Positions 63,742 to 64,000 of a DNA stretch of 64,000 nucleotides are shown here, one piece after another (the stretch's first letter is position 1; every line of letters starts with the position of its first letter). The notes beneath the pieces are model-generated. The model was not told where the DNA came from, ran no database searches, and worked only from the letters and a program-made list of their open reading frames with translations. Position numbers and translations under genes: made by a program. Origin of the DNA: Sipunculus nudus (Eukaryota; Annelida; Sipuncula; Golfingiida; Sipunculidae). The stretch covers positions 44,578,840 to 44,642,839 of the forward strand of contig CM049322.1 of the NCBI GenBank assembly GCA_026874595.1, in the 5' to 3' direction.

Positions 63742-63890
63742 TGCTTAACAAAACATCCTAAATCATGCAAAATATATATTTTGTTTTTTATTCTGCAATA
63801 TTTAAATGGAGAATTTACTTGTTTCTTTACGTGCGTATATTGATGGTCATAATTTCTGAATAAATACTCAAATATGGTGTAATTCTTACT
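63742..63890. repeat. repeat copy shared with 60865-61015
   Basis: CTAAATCATGC, the TTTTTATTCT part, and ATTTCTGAATAAATACTCAA match TTAAATCATGC, TTCTTATTCT and ATTCCAGAATAACACTCAAA in order in the earlier copy. Both copies are on the same strand, about 2.9 kb apart. Confidence 0.6.
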
Positions 63891-64000
63891 CGCATATCAC
63901 TAAACTCCTCTTCAGCGTGTTTATTGTGTCTCACTACATGCACTGTTGCATATTATTTAATAAATTTTGTTCATTATCAAATCGTAACCGTCGCGTTCCG

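Overview
This window looks like nuclear DNA of a lophotrochozoan animal, most probably a mollusc. The base composition is AT-rich, coding exons are short, introns have GT-AG borders, and there are many (TA)n tracts, tRNA-derived SINEs and decayed non-LTR retrotransposons. The recognisable gene families are galaxin-like di-cysteine proteins, a PAN/apple plus C-type lectin gene and a Ly6/three-finger GPI-anchored protein. No prokaryotic gene organisation, CRISPR array or rRNA was seen. The assignment to a mollusc is inference; nothing in the window fixes the species. Most of the sequence is non-coding.

Layout. 0-9.5 kb: a possible 3' exon of an unknown gene at the left edge, TA/CA microsatellites, a hairpin, two well-supported exons of a Ly6/uPAR-type protein (4.6 and 6.6 kb), a 1.2 kb degenerate minisatellite and a TTAA-flanked inverted-repeat element. 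10-18 kb: a LINE reverse-transcriptase remnant, a possible leucine-rich-repeat fragment with nearby exon-like pieces, and a four-exon PAN + C-type lectin gene on the minus strand whose introns are all phase 1 and which carries two in-frame TGA codons and a frameshift. 21-22 kb: another LINE remnant.

24.6-35.3 kb: a diverged tandem duplication. The left copy holds an intact two-exon galaxin-like gene encoding a very cationic 80-residue precursor with one repeat unit. The right copy keeps both flanks and a TATA-like box but has lost the gene, and it carries about 1.9 kb of extra sequence. A decayed LINE endonuclease/RT fragment lies between the copies.

36-43 kb: a SINE with a perfect 12-bp target-site duplication, a 31-bp minisatellite, and scattered exons of a second PAN/C-type-lectin-like gene that may also be decayed. 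47.4-49.5 kb: a second galaxin-like gene on the minus strand with five 28-residue repeats. Its exon-1 length, intron phase and C-terminal design match the gene at 27 kb, so the two are paralogues. 50-64 kb: mostly repeats, namely a GA tract, tRNA-like SINE pieces, a 108-bp palindrome and a 25-bp minisatellite, plus one 129-codon ORF of unknown function.

Common theme: the recognisable genes all encode small, cysteine-rich, secreted or surface proteins (galaxin-like, lectin, Ly6). Such families often serve in shell or matrix formation, mucosal defence or cell-surface recognition. They are unlinked transcription units, not an operon, and any functional link between them is inference.
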